NCBI GenBank assembly: GCA_934754355.1
Contig: CAKVID010000001.1
Span: 1 to 64,000, forward strand
Source of the DNA: an uncultured Clostridia bacterium
Lineage (GTDB): Bacteria; Bacillota; Clostridia; Christensenellales; UBA1242
Direction: 5' to 3'
DNA length: 64,000 nt
The notes beneath the pieces were generated by a model. The model had not been told where the DNA came from. It saw nothing but the letters and a program-made list of their open reading frames with translations, and searched no databases. Below are positions 44,818-53,384 of the stretch, in pieces. How positions within the stretch are numbered: the first letter of the stretch is position 1; every line of letters starts with the position of its first letter. Position numbers and translations under genes: made by a program.

Positions 44818-45471
44818 ATGTTAAAAGTTGAACATTTATATGTGTCATTTACCAAAGAATTCTATACTCTTAACGATATTAACATAGATTTGAAACAAAA
44901 TGGGAAATTAGTAATTGTTGGAAGTAAAGAAAGTGGAAGAACTGCAATGCTTAGAACACTAGTTGGACTTGAGACTATGGCAAAAGGTTCTATTTCTTAC
45001 AAAAATATATCTTTAGAGAAGATTGATTTTGAGAATGATATCTCTTTGGGATATCTTCCTGCTAATTTTGCGTTCTTAGAAAATAAATCTATAAAACAAA
45101 ATATTGAGTATGTTCTAAAAATTAGAAGTAAAGAAAATGGATTTCTGAATGCAAAAGTTAATAATGCACTTGTAGAGTATGGACTGGATTATATAAAAAA
45201 TAAAAAAGTTAAAGATTTGAATTATTTAGATAGATTAAAACTTGCTATTGCTAGATTATCTGTTAGAAATATTGATATATTCCTAATTGATGATGTATTT
45301 GATAAATTAGCAAGTCTAGAGAAAGACAAAATAATAAAGAGTTTAAAGTCTCTAATTAAGACAAACGATGCTAGTGCAATAATAATGACAGATAGCGAAG
45401 ATGTAGCAAAAGCATTTGGATATCCAAAGAAATATTTGGTTTACGGTTCTTTGCAAGACGAGAAATCTTAA
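44818..45471 (+). CDS. Degenerate ABC-transporter-like ATP-binding protein
   Basis: The 217-residue protein has the size and strand order of an ABC nucleotide-binding domain, but every catalytic motif is altered. Walker A reads GSKESGRTA (Lys to Arg, near residue 36), the Q-loop position reads LPANFAF, the signature LSGGQ is LNYLD, Walker B ends LIDDVF (catalytic Glu to Asp, Pro to Val) and the H-loop His is Asp (MTDSED). It is probably a non-hydrolysing pseudo-ATPase. GCGAGGT supports ATG 44818. No permease lies beside it. Confidence 0.82.
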   Translation: MLKVEHLYVSFTKEFYTLNDINIDLKQNGKLVIVGSKESGRTAMLRTLVGLETMAKGSISYKNISLEKIDFENDISLGYLPANFAFLENKSIKQNIEYVLKIRSKENGFLNAKVNNALVEYGLDYIKNKKVKDLNYLDRLKLAIARLSVRNIDIFLIDDVFDKLASLEKDKIIKSLKSLIKTNDASAIIMTDSEDVAKAFGYPKKYLVYGSLQDEKS

Positions 45472-45482
45472 ATAAATAAAAT

Positions 45483-45517
45483 AAAGATAATATAACGCAT
45501 ATATTATCTTTTTTTTA
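45483..45517. terminator. Bidirectional terminator
   Basis: AAAGATAATATA (45483-45494) pairs perfectly with 45500-45511, loop ACGCA, then T-run. Confidence 0.88.
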
Positions 45518-45973
45518 ATCAATTCTTTTTAGACTACTTATTTCTACTTTGTTGGTATTTGGGAAAGTTTCGTTATTGGTAGTTTTTACATCAAGGCCTT
45601 TGATATTGGGTAGCATAGAAAATAGTTTCTGCATATCTGGATTATCTTTGAATAGAAGTTTGCTAAAGACTTGCATCATGTCTTTAGGATTTTTCTTTCC
45701 GCCAGATAACATTTGAATAAATGGAAGTAACATACTTAGATTTAAGTTATTATCGCTTTTATTTTCTTGGGGTGGTTCGTTATAGGTATTTGGTTGTTCG
45801 TAAGAATATCTACTCTCAGATTGTTTTCTTATTATCTCTTGCCCAGTTTTAGTATATCTTAGTGGAAATTGACCATAAGGGTATTGGTCAATTATTTCTT
45901 TTGGAATTTGATTGGTGTCTTTTGAGTTGTTATTTGAATTTAATTTGCCTAGCATTTCAAATATATTATCCAA
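45515..45973 (-). CDS. Hypothetical protein, Asn/Pro-rich
   Basis: Unrecognised protein of about 152 residues. It has a short helical N-terminus (DNIFEMLGKLN), a polar Asn/Gln/Pro/Tyr-rich middle (20-75) and a helical C-terminal part (LNLSMLLPFIQMLSGGKKNPKDMMQV, in two pieces). A TTG start at 45973 is chosen because GGAGGG lies 8 bases before it; a later ATG at 45955 is possible. It is divergent from the small gene at 46115 and convergent with the ABC-like gene. Role unknown. Confidence 0.6.
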   Translation of the reverse strand: MDNIFEMLGKLNSNNNSKDTNQIPKEIIDQYPYGQFPLRYTKTGQEIIRKQSESRYSYEQPNTYNEPPQENKSDNNLNLSMLLPFIQMLSGGKKNPKDMMQVFSKLLFKDNPDMQKLFSMLPNIKGLDVKTTNNETFPNTNKVEISSLKRID

Positions 45974-46114
45974 AAGTATTTCCCTCCACAATGCTTTTTT
46001 ATTTATATATGAAATTGTATTTTAAATTGTGAGAATGTTGATAATCAATCTTTTTGATATTAATTCATATAATATATTAATTGATTTTTGAAATTTAATT
46101 GAAAAGGAATTTGT

Positions 46115-46414
46115 ATGGGAAATTTTAGTGATTATATTAATTCTACAAATATAAATAAGACTACAAGTGGAGATAGTAGGAAAGAAATTAAAGAATGTTC
46201 TTATGAAAATCTAGAAAAATTAATAGACAAATATAGTTCTTTAGATGACGATATTTTGATGAAAGAATTTTTGAAAATGACAATTGAGAGAAAGAAGCAG
46301 GGAAATTTGAGTGAGAGTGAATTAGAAATATTAAAGAGTACAATTCTTCCATACTTAAATGACAAACAAAAAGAAAGTCTAGAAAAAATTTTGGAAATAG
46401 TTAGAAATGTTTGA
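46115..46414 (+). CDS. Small helical protein preceding the subtilase
   Basis: Unrecognised 99-residue protein, mostly predicted alpha-helical and charged (LEKLIDKYSSLDDDILMKEF, and ESELEILKSTILPYLNDKQ). It has no signal or membrane helix. AAAGGAA precedes the ATG, and its end overlaps the subtilase start by 8 bases, so translation is coupled. It might be a chaperone, inhibitor or regulator of the protease; that is inference from position only. Confidence 0.65.
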   Translation: MGNFSDYINSTNINKTTSGDSRKEIKECSYENLEKLIDKYSSLDDDILMKEFLKMTIERKKQGNLSESELEILKSTILPYLNDKQKESLEKILEIVRNV

Positions 46415-47546
46415 AAAGATTGATAAAAATTTACTTGACAAAATTGTTACTCAAAATAAAAATAATGCAAATATAAATTGTATTATTTTGTCTAAAGAAT
46501 ATGATAGAACAAAGAAAGAATTAAAAACTATTTTGAATGAAAACATTTGCGAACTGCCAATAATATCCGGCTTTGCTGTAGAATGTACTTCTGCAAATTT
46601 ATATAAAATTGCTAAACTAAATTGTGTAAGATTTATATCTAGTGATGCAAAAGTAAATAGTTTGATGTATAAAACAAACAACTTTCTGCACACTGAAAAT
46701 TTGCGAAATAAAATTAGAAATGAAAGCACGCATAGTGTAGTGGTTATTGATACGGGTGTATATCCTCATATTGATTTTTGCTTGGGTAAAAATAGAATAA
46801 TTAAATTTGTAGATTTGATAAATAATAAAGATATTTCTTATGATGATAATGGACATGGTACATTTGTAACAGGCGTGTTGGCGGGCAATAGTATTGTAGA
46901 TAAATACACAGGTATTGACAATAGTGTTAATATTATTGTCATAAAAGCACTGGATAGTGACGGGGAAACGACTTCAATTAAAATTTTGCAAGCAATGCAA
47001 TGGGTGCTAGATAATAGTGAAAAATATAATATAAAAGTTGTTTGTATGAGTTTTGGTAGTCTGCTTGGGGATAAAAACGACCCATTGATGTTTGGTGTAG
47101 AAGTGCTATGGAATAATGGTATAACAGTGGTTTGTGCTGGTGGAAATAGTGGCCCTGAACTTAGTACGATAATGTCGCCCGGTGCTAGCAAAAAGGTAAT
47201 TACAGTAGGGTCGCTAGATGAAATAGAGCATGGCTTAATAGTGGCAGATTTTAGTAGTCGAGGTCCAGTTGGTAATTATTATAAACCCGACTTATTAGTT
47301 CCGGGAGTAAATATTACTTCGACTAATGTATTTCACTTGAATAAAAAATTTTATACTAAAATGACGGGAACCAGTGTTTCGACACCTATGGTTGCTGGTG
47401 TTGTAAGTTTGCTTTATAAGATTAACCCTAACTATTCTCCCGACCAAATTAAGTATATGTTAATAAGTGCTTGCACTAAAATTACAGGTGACAAAAATAG
47501 TGAGGGATTTGGATATCTTGATTTGAATAATCTAAGATTATTATAA
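46407..47546 (+). CDS. Subtilisin-like serine protease (S8)
   Basis: The 379-residue protein has the full S8 triad: Asp in VVVIDTGVYPH (about 113), His in NGHGTFVTGV (about 150) and Ser in GTSVSTPMVAG (about 323), plus the oxyanion Asn in AGGNSGPE. The first 95 residues look like an inhibitor-I9-type propeptide. No signal peptide or membrane helix is seen, so it resembles intracellular or AprX-like subtilases. The ATG overlaps the 46115 gene by 8 bases, indicating coupled translation. Confidence 0.9.
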   Translation: MFEKIDKNLLDKIVTQNKNNANINCIILSKEYDRTKKELKTILNENICELPIISGFAVECTSANLYKIAKLNCVRFISSDAKVNSLMYKTNNFLHTENLRNKIRNESTHSVVVIDTGVYPHIDFCLGKNRIIKFVDLINNKDISYDDNGHGTFVTGVLAGNSIVDKYTGIDNSVNIIVIKALDSDGETTSIKILQAMQWVLDNSEKYNIKVVCMSFGSLLGDKNDPLMFGVEVLWNNGITVVCAGGNSGPELSTIMSPGASKKVITVGSLDEIEHGLIVADFSSRGPVGNYYKPDLLVPGVNITSTNVFHLNKKFYTKMTGTSVSTPMVAGVVSLLYKINPNYSPDQIKYMLISACTKITGDKNSEGFGYLDLNNLRLL

Positions 47547-47550
47547 AATA

Positions 47551-47589
47551 AAAATTGCATTATCTTTATTAAGACAATGCAATTTTTTT
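47551..47589. terminator. Bidirectional terminator
   Basis: AAAATTGCATT (47551-47561) pairs with AATGCAATTTT (47576-47586), T-run after. It overlaps the stop of the convergent gene at 47569. Confidence 0.85.
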
Positions 47590-48693
47590 GAGTGCTATAA
47601 GAAATTTATTTATATCATGCTTACTATTAAAGTATGATAGGCTTACTCTAGTCATTCCGTTTTTGAGAGTTTTGTAATATTTATGAACAAGTGGAGCGCA
47701 ATGCAGACCACTTCTAGTTGCAATGTGATATTCGTTATCTAAGATATTAGATACTTCAGTGCTATCTATATCCTTAATGGTAAATGATACAACCCCAGAT
47801 TTTTTGCTATGATTGTATATCTCAACATTTTTTATTTTATTCATTTCTTCTACTAAATAAGTTGTAAGACTTGTTATTTTTTTATTTATCTTTTCGCTAT
47901 TTCTAATTACAAATTTTAATCCGCTATATAGACCTAATATGCCGGGGACATTGTGTGTTCCGCTTTCTAAGCCATCGGGATAATCTTGTGGCTGTTTGAT
48001 ACTTTCGCTAAATGTTCCTGTGCCACCATATAATAGTGGCTTTACTTTTACATTATTGATTGCTAGTACACCCACACCTGTAGGCGAATATAATCCTTTG
48101 TGTCCTGCTATTGCTAGCATATTAATATTCATTTTTTGCATATCAATTTTTTCGTGTCCCATACTTTGAGCAGTGTCGCACATAAATATTAGATTATGTT
48201 TTTTGCATAATCTACCTATGCTTTCAATATTTTGTGTTGCACCAGTTACATTACTTGTATGATTGATAATAACCATATAAGTATTAGATTTTATGTTTTT
48301 GGCAATGTCGCTTGGGAGAATTTGACCATTTTTATTTGGCTCTAGTGTTGTATATGTAATGTTATATAATTCTTTGCTTTTTTCTAATGCACGAAGCACA
48401 CTATTGTGCTCGAATATTGTTGTGATTATGTGTCCGTTTTTTCTAAGTGTGCCAAAGATGCCTAAATTTAAAGCCATTGTGCAACCGCTAGTAAAAATTA
48501 TCTGGTCGGGGGTAGTATTTATAGTATTTGCAAGAAATTCTCTGCAATTAAATATTTTCTCGCTTAATTTTAAGGCACTAAGATATCCAGCTCTATTGGG
48601 GTTGAGACTATACTTTGTAATGCTTAGCATTTGGGAAAGTTTAACTCGTAAGGGTTTTTTGAATGTAGTAGAACTATTGTCTAGATAAATCAT
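47569..48693 (-). CDS. Cysteine desulfurase-like class V aminotransferase
   Basis: The 374-residue PLP enzyme starts MIYLDNSSTTFKKP, has the PLP Lys in AIAGHKGLYSPTG (about 200) and the catalytic Cys in RSGLHCAPLVHKYY (about 337), typical of the EF2568-like cysteine desulfurase branch. It would release sulfur, or selenium, from cysteine-type substrates. AAAGGAG supports ATG 48693 over an upstream in-frame codon at 48711. The gene diverges from a DUF3343 Se/S-carrier-like gene, the usual partner of this branch in clostridia. Confidence 0.85.
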   Translation of the reverse strand: MIYLDNSSTTFKKPLRVKLSQMLSITKYSLNPNRAGYLSALKLSEKIFNCREFLANTINTTPDQIIFTSGCTMALNLGIFGTLRKNGHIITTIFEHNSVLRALEKSKELYNITYTTLEPNKNGQILPSDIAKNIKSNTYMVIINHTSNVTGATQNIESIGRLCKKHNLIFMCDTAQSMGHEKIDMQKMNINMLAIAGHKGLYSPTGVGVLAINNVKVKPLLYGGTGTFSESIKQPQDYPDGLESGTHNVPGILGLYSGLKFVIRNSEKINKKITSLTTYLVEEMNKIKNVEIYNHSKKSGVVSFTIKDIDSTEVSNILDNEYHIATRSGLHCAPLVHKYYKTLKNGMTRVSLSYFNSKHDINKFLIALKKIALS

Positions 48694-48772
48694 TTTTTCT
48701 CCTTTACTCACAATTTTAAAATTTATTAAATATTATGAAATAGAATTATATACTAATGATTGGAGTTAATCT

Positions 48773-49030
48773 ATGGAAAACATAATTGCTGTATTTGGAA
48801 ATAGAAGTCATACTATGCAATTTGCTAGTTATTTGAAAAGAATGGGTGTTAGATGTAAGACTATTAATACACCAAGGGAATTAAGTGTGTCTTGTGGTAT
48901 TTCGGCTATTTTTCCTATTCAAAATTTGACACAAGCAAAGTTTATAATAAATAGATATCAATTTTCATCTTTTAATAAATTTTATGTAATAAATACAAAT
49001 GGAATTTTTAAAAAATATCAACCACTTTAA
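48773..49030 (+). CDS. DUF3343 protein, putative Se/S carrier
   Basis: The 85-residue protein fits DUF3343: an N-terminal strand IIAVFGNRSHTM, a helix, TPRELSVSCGISAIF with the conserved Cys (near 43), and a helix-strand end. Such proteins are thought to carry activated sulfur or selenium on that Cys. It is divergent from the desulfurase-like gene, and the pair probably works together. The substrate and acceptor pathway are unknown here. Confidence 0.85.
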   Translation: MENIIAVFGNRSHTMQFASYLKRMGVRCKTINTPRELSVSCGISAIFPIQNLTQAKFIINRYQFSSFNKFYVINTNGIFKKYQPL

Positions 49031-49039
49031 AAGTATTTT

Positions 49040-49069
49040 TTGACTAAGTAATAATCTTTATGATATAAT
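49040..49069 (+). promoter_or_regulatory. Promoter of nth-obgE-yhbY, probably leaderless
   Basis: TTGACT (49040-49045), 18 bases, TATAAT (49064-49069). Expected start 49075-49077 coincides with the nth ATG, and no ribosome site fits between them. Confidence 0.7.
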
Positions 49070-49076
49070 AATTAAT

Positions 49077-49736
49077 ATGAAGGATAGTTGCAAAACTGTG
49101 TCGGATATTGATAATAAATTGGAGTATGGTAAATTAATCAAGACCGAACTTGAAAAAGTTATCGAAAATCCGGTAAGTGAACTAAAATTTAATAATGTAT
49201 TTGAATTGCTAATAGCAGTTATGCTTTCGGCACAATGTACGGATAAAAGAGTGAATATTATAACAGAGAAACTCTTTGCCAAATACAAAACTCCATATGA
49301 TTTTATCGGTCTTACTTGCGAAACTTTGGAAAATGAGATAAAATCTTGTAATTATTATCATAATAAGGCTAAAAATATATTACAAATGTGTAAAGACTTG
49401 GTTGATAAATATGATGGACAAGTTCCAAGTGATTATGATAATTTAATTAAACTCAGCGGGGTTGGAAATAAAACGGCTAATGTTGTATTGGCTGTTGGAT
49501 TTGGTAAGAATACTTTTGCTGTAGATACTCATGTCTTAAGAGTAAGTAATAGATTGGGATTATGTCAAACGGATAATCCAACCAAGTGTGAAAATATTGT
49601 TAAAAATTATTTTGATGAAGATGATTATGGACATATTCATCACTTGCTATTATTATTTGGAAGATATTATTGTACGGCAAAGAAGCCCAAATGTGAAAAT
49701 TGTGTTTTGGCAAACACTTGTAAATATAATAAATGA
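49077..49736 (+). CDS. nth: Endonuclease III
   Basis: Nth removes oxidised pyrimidines from DNA and cuts the abasic site. The 219-residue protein has the helix-hairpin-helix LIKLSGVGNKTANVVL with the catalytic Lys, the catalytic Asp in FAVDTHVLRVSNRLG (about 145), and a C-terminal 4Fe-4S cluster (Cys spacing 6-2-5, CTAKKPKCENCVLANTC). The N-terminus is about 15 residues longer than usual. The promoter places transcription start at or within 2 bases of ATG, which suggests a leaderless message. obgE follows after 9 bases. Confidence 0.93.
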   Translation: MKDSCKTVSDIDNKLEYGKLIKTELEKVIENPVSELKFNNVFELLIAVMLSAQCTDKRVNIITEKLFAKYKTPYDFIGLTCETLENEIKSCNYYHNKAKNILQMCKDLVDKYDGQVPSDYDNLIKLSGVGNKTANVVLAVGFGKNTFAVDTHVLRVSNRLGLCQTDNPTKCENIVKNYFDEDDYGHIHHLLLLFGRYYCTAKKPKCENCVLANTCKYNK

Positions 49737-49745
49737 GGTGACTAT

Positions 49746-51011
49746 ATGTTTTTGGATAAAGTAAAAATAGAATGTAAAGCAGGCAATGGTGGAAATGGTG
49801 TTGTTGCTTTCCGTAGAGAAAAATTTGTGCCTAATGGTGGGCCAAGTGGCGGAGATGGTGGCAAAGGTGGAGACATTATTTTTAAATGCTCCAAAAATCT
49901 AGATAATCTAGGCGAATTTAGATTTAAGAAAAAATTTAAAGCGGAAGATGGTTTGGCTGGCTCTGCTAATAATAAATTTGGCAAAGATGGCAAAGACTTG
50001 ATTATATATGTGCCAAAGGGGACAGTTATTAAGAATGCACAATCGGGCAAGATTATTGCAGATATGTTTGACGATGGCGATGAAGTGACAGTACTAAGAG
50101 GTGGAGATGGTGGCAGAGGTAATTCACATTTTGCAACATCTACTAGACAAGCGCCTAGATTTGCTGAACAAGGTATTGTAACAAAGTCTTTTGAATTGAT
50201 ACTAGAACTTAAAACTTTGGCAGATGTTGGCTTGGTTGGATTTCCGAATGTAGGAAAGAGCACTTTACTCTCTAGTGTAAGTAATGCTAGACCTAAAATT
50301 GCTAATTATCACTTTACAACTCTTACTCCTAATATTGCTGTAGTTAATGCATTTGGCAAATCGTTTGTTATGGCGGATATACCCGGATTAATATCTGGAG
50401 CAAGTGAAGGCTTGGGGCTTGGAATAGATTTCTTGAGACACATAGAAAGAACTAGATTGCTTGTTCATGTTGTAGATATATCAGGAAGTGAAGGAAGAGA
50501 CCCTTGGCAAGACTATTTGGCTATTAACAAAGAATTATCTAAGTACGGAGAGAAGGTTGCTAATTTGCCACAAATAGTTGCTCTAAATAAATCGGATATG
50601 GTTATGGATAGTTCTGTAATCGAAGATTTTAAAAAGAAATTAAACGGGAAATCTCAAGTATTTGTAATATCTGCATTTACACATTCTGGTCTAGACGAAT
50701 TGATTGAATGTGTAATAAAGACTTTGGAAAAATTGCCAAAAATTGAAAGAGCGGAGATTGAAGAAGAAAATATAGATAAGAGAAACTTGAGAGAATTCAA
50801 AGTGGCTAAAATTGGCGATGATTTATTTGAAGTAACTGGTGAATTGGTATTTGAAATAATGAAGAGAGTAAATTTGGAAGATATGACATCAAATGCGTAT
50901 TTCCAGAAGAGAATTAAAAATGATGGCATCATTGATGCATTGAAAGAAATTGGATTGAAAGAAGGAGATTTCATTCGTATTGGAGATTATGAACTTCAAT
51001 ATGTTGAATAA
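49746..51011 (+). CDS. obgE: GTPase Obg
   Basis: Obg is a ribosome-linked GTPase in 50S assembly and stress response. The 421-residue product has the Gly-rich Obg fold (about 1-158, with VAFRREKFVPNGGPSGGDGG), the G domain with G1 GFPNVGKSTLL (about 166), switch DIPGLISGAS, NKSD and SAF boxes, and a C-terminal OCT domain (about 345-421) typical of Bacillota. GAGGTGA lies just before its ATG, at the end of nth. Confidence 0.96.
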   Translation: MFLDKVKIECKAGNGGNGVVAFRREKFVPNGGPSGGDGGKGGDIIFKCSKNLDNLGEFRFKKKFKAEDGLAGSANNKFGKDGKDLIIYVPKGTVIKNAQSGKIIADMFDDGDEVTVLRGGDGGRGNSHFATSTRQAPRFAEQGIVTKSFELILELKTLADVGLVGFPNVGKSTLLSSVSNARPKIANYHFTTLTPNIAVVNAFGKSFVMADIPGLISGASEGLGLGIDFLRHIERTRLLVHVVDISGSEGRDPWQDYLAINKELSKYGEKVANLPQIVALNKSDMVMDSSVIEDFKKKLNGKSQVFVISAFTHSGLDELIECVIKTLEKLPKIERAEIEEENIDKRNLREFKVAKIGDDLFEVTGELVFEIMKRVNLEDMTSNAYFQKRIKNDGIIDALKEIGLKEGDFIRIGDYELQYVE

Positions 51012-51023
51012 GGAGGGAATTGT

Positions 51024-51314
51024 ATGTTAACACCACAAAATAGGTCAACACTTAGAAGTATTGCTACAAACTTGAAAGATTTGGTTTTTATAGGAAAAGA
51101 AGGACTTACTGATAATGTTATAAATCAAATTGAGGACAATTTATACGCGCATGAATTAATTAAAATCAAAGTACAGAAGAGTGTAATTGAAGATATTAAT
51201 GAGATGGCAAGCGATATAGAGAAAAAATGCGATGCTGAAGTTGTTAGTATTATTGGAAGTAAAATACTTCTTTATAGATACACAAATAAACCTAAATTTA
51301 AGCATTTAATCTAA
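51024..51314 (+). CDS. yhbY: YhbY-family CRM-domain RNA-binding protein
   Basis: The 96-residue protein is a single CRM domain: RSIATNLKDLVFIGKEGLT (the GxxG-type loop is IGKEG) and a C-terminal IIGSKILLYRYTNK. It binds the 50S precursor and aids ribosome assembly. AAGGAGGGAAT precedes the ATG; spacing to obgE is 12 bases, matching the common obgE-yhbY pairing. nadD, often next, is not here. Confidence 0.9.
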   Translation: MLTPQNRSTLRSIATNLKDLVFIGKEGLTDNVINQIEDNLYAHELIKIKVQKSVIEDINEMASDIEKKCDAEVVSIIGSKILLYRYTNKPKFKHLI

Positions 51315-51326
51315 ATTAAACACAAT

Positions 51327-51387
51327 AAAAAAACTCGTAAAATAATTATCTTATATTTATGGATATCGATTATTTACGAGTTTTTTT
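51327..51387. terminator. Long-stem bidirectional terminator
   Basis: AAAAAAACTCGTAAA (51327-51341) pairs perfectly with 51373-51387; about 31 bases of loop. Serves both convergent genes. Confidence 0.85.
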
Positions 51388-51419
51388 GATAAATATTTAT
51401 TGGGAATATTAAAAGAAAA

Positions 51420-52193
51420 TTAATTGCTTTTTGATTTGAATATAAAATCAAATCGACTAACCAATGCTAGTACAAAAAGTATAGTGGAGAAAATAATGTA
51501 ATAAGTACTAAATGGAGTAAATAAACTAGAAAATAGAAGTAAAAAACCTAACCAAAAATAGTTCTTAGATTTTTCTTTGCAAAGTACTACGCATATTATA
51601 TCTTTAAGCCTATATTTCTGCTTTTTTTTCAAATTTATTTGTTCTAATGTGTTTATGTTATTATCTTTGGAATGCTTGTATATTTGTTCACTATTTATGA
51701 CTTCAATTTCTACATTTTTAAGTTCAAATGGAATGGTCAATGGCTCGAGTGTGAGTACTTTAATTTTGTTAGTCTCTCTATTCTGAATGCAATTGTATAT
51801 CTTTGTTGTTTCAAGATTTTCTTCGGCACAAATGAATAAATCAAATGAATTATTTATAAGATAGTGGTTATTATTTATTTTTTTGTGTGATGATATTTGT
51901 AGATAACTTTTAAGTAAATTTACAATACAATCGCATTGTGATAATTGTAATTGCAATTTAAAGTTATTGAAACTATCTAATTCTAATTTGCTTTTGGTCT
52001 TCTTTTTGGTAAAAAGATTTTTGATAGGGACATAGATTACTAAAAATGCAATAAAAACAATTATACTACTGATTAAACTTATTTTAATGCTTTTTATGTA
52101 GTAATTGCACCATAGAAAGAATAAACAGAATATAATTGATGCGAAAAATATTGCATTAGATATTTGACTTAATTTGGTTGTTTTGGTATTCAT
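51420..52193 (-). CDS. Four-helix membrane protein, function unknown
   Basis: Unrecognised 257-residue protein. Two N-terminal helices (about 12-31, 37-58), a basic loop, a soluble domain of about 140 residues (66-205) with Leu/Ile-rich strands and several Cys (SQCDCIVN, ICAEEN, YNCIQN), and two C-terminal helices (about 208-245). The central domain probably faces the cytoplasm. It is convergent with yhbY and divergent from tsaE. No ribosome site was clear. Confidence 0.68.
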   Translation of the reverse strand: MNTKTTKLSQISNAIFFASIIFCLFFLWCNYYIKSIKISLISSIIVFIAFLVIYVPIKNLFTKKKTKSKLELDSFNNFKLQLQLSQCDCIVNLLKSYLQISSHKKINNNHYLINNSFDLFICAEENLETTKIYNCIQNRETNKIKVLTLEPLTIPFELKNVEIEVINSEQIYKHSKDNNINTLEQINLKKKQKYRLKDIICVVLCKEKSKNYFWLGFLLLFSSLFTPFSTYYIIFSTILFVLALVSRFDFIFKSKSN

Positions 52194-52266
52194 ATTTAAT
52201 TATTGACAAGAATTTAATTATTTATAAATTCTACAGTAAAAAATTTTTGGTATATTAAACTTGTTC

Positions 52267-52295
52267 TTGTCAACTGTAATTATTTGATATATAAT
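52267..52295 (+). promoter_or_regulatory. Promoter of tsaE-tsaB-rimI operon
   Basis: TTGTCA (52267-52272), 17 bases, TATAAT (52290-52295). About 40 bases of leader before AAGGTG of tsaE. Confidence 0.7.
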
Positions 52296-52341
52296 AATAG
52301 AGATTTGTATTAAAATATATATTTTTCAAGGTGTAAAACAA

Positions 52342-52767
52342 ATGGAGACTTTTATTATTAATGATTTAAAGCAAACGGAAATATTAGCAAAAAAATTTGC
52401 TAAACTTTTAAGAGGTGGAGAAGTAATACTTTTGAATGGAGATTTAGGTGCCGGAAAAACAACATTTACTAAGTTTGTTCTAAAATATTTAGGAGTAAAA
52501 GATGTGATAACAAGTCCAACTTTTACGCTTATGAGAGAATACAAGACTAAAAAGTTTGATATATATCATTTTGATATGTATAGATTAAATGGTGGAGAAG
52601 AGGCTACCAATCTAGGCTTTGAAGAATATTTGTATTCTAATGATAGTAGAAATATAGTTTTTGTTGAGTGGTCTGAAAATATAAAAGATATACTTAAAGG
52701 GAAATTTATAGAAATAAACATATCGTTAATTGATGATAATAAAAGAAAATTTGAAATAAGTAGGTAG
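52342..52767 (+). CDS. tsaE: tRNA t6A biosynthesis ATPase TsaE
   Basis: TsaE is the ATPase that resets the TsaBD complex making t6A37 in ANN-reading tRNAs. The 141-residue protein has Walker A GDLGAGKTTFTK (about 34), switch-like SPTFTLMREY, HFDMYRL, and the end block FVEWSENI. AAGGTG precedes the ATG. First gene of a tight operon tsaE-tsaB-rimI-hydrolase; tsaD and tsaC are not in the window. Confidence 0.95.
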   Translation: METFIINDLKQTEILAKKFAKLLRGGEVILLNGDLGAGKTTFTKFVLKYLGVKDVITSPTFTLMREYKTKKFDIYHFDMYRLNGGEEATNLGFEEYLYSNDSRNIVFVEWSENIKDILKGKFIEINISLIDDNKRKFEISR

Positions 52768-52769
52768 TT

Positions 52770-53384
52770 ATGAAAATTTTAGGAATAGATACAACAAGAA
52801 AGAGTGCAAAAATCTATATTGCAAATGATGATAGTAATTATGTTGAAAATATTGATGACAAAATAAAACATAGTGAGGGATTATTTCTATATTTGGAGAA
52901 ATCTCTGCTTATAAATAAACTTGAACTAAATGACTTTGATTATTTTTGTGGTATAGTTGGACCCGGTTCGTTTACTGGAATACGAGTAGGAATGTCTGTG
53001 ATTAAAGGTTTTGCAAAGGCATTGAATAAAAAAGTAATTTCTTTAAACACATTTGAAATAGTAAAAAATTATATTAAAAACGGAATAATGCTTTTGAATA
53101 GTACAATTTCTAATTGTTATTATGCTGATATTAGAAATAGTCATGTTGTAGATGCTGGAATTATTGAAAAATCTAATATATTAAATAAGTTTGATAAAAC
53201 TATTTATATTTTGGAAGAAGAACAAAATTCTATAGAACTTGAATATGATAATATTGAAATCATTTCAAATATCTCGGACTTGTATTTTGATGCTTTGAAT
53301 AAGAAAATAGAAAGTGGGGACTTTGGTGTATTTGAACCATACTACTTACAACTTTCGCAAGCGGAGAGAAATTTGAATGAGTAA
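52770..53384 (+). CDS. tsaB: tRNA t6A biosynthesis protein TsaB
   Basis: TsaB is a catalytically inactive ASKHA-fold partner of TsaD in t6A synthesis. The 204-residue protein starts MKILGIDTTRKSAKIYI and has the conserved GPGSFTGIRVGMSVIKGFA block (about 72-90). The start lies 2 bases after tsaE. The C-terminal half is diverged, as usual for TsaB. Order and spacing match the classic Bacillota operon. Confidence 0.93.
   Translation: MKILGIDTTRKSAKIYIANDDSNYVENIDDKIKHSEGLFLYLEKSLLINKLELNDFDYFCGIVGPGSFTGIRVGMSVIKGFAKALNKKVISLNTFEIVKNYIKNGIMLLNSTISNCYYADIRNSHVVDAGIIEKSNILNKFDKTIYILEEEQNSIELEYDNIEIISNISDLYFDALNKKIESGDFGVFEPYYLQLSQAERNLNE

Noticed and set aside
52203..52273. 10-bp inverted repeat TTGACAAGAA/TTCTTGTCAA as an operator
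   Set aside because: The arms are 51 bases apart and partly coincide with -35-like elements; no regulator is nearby.
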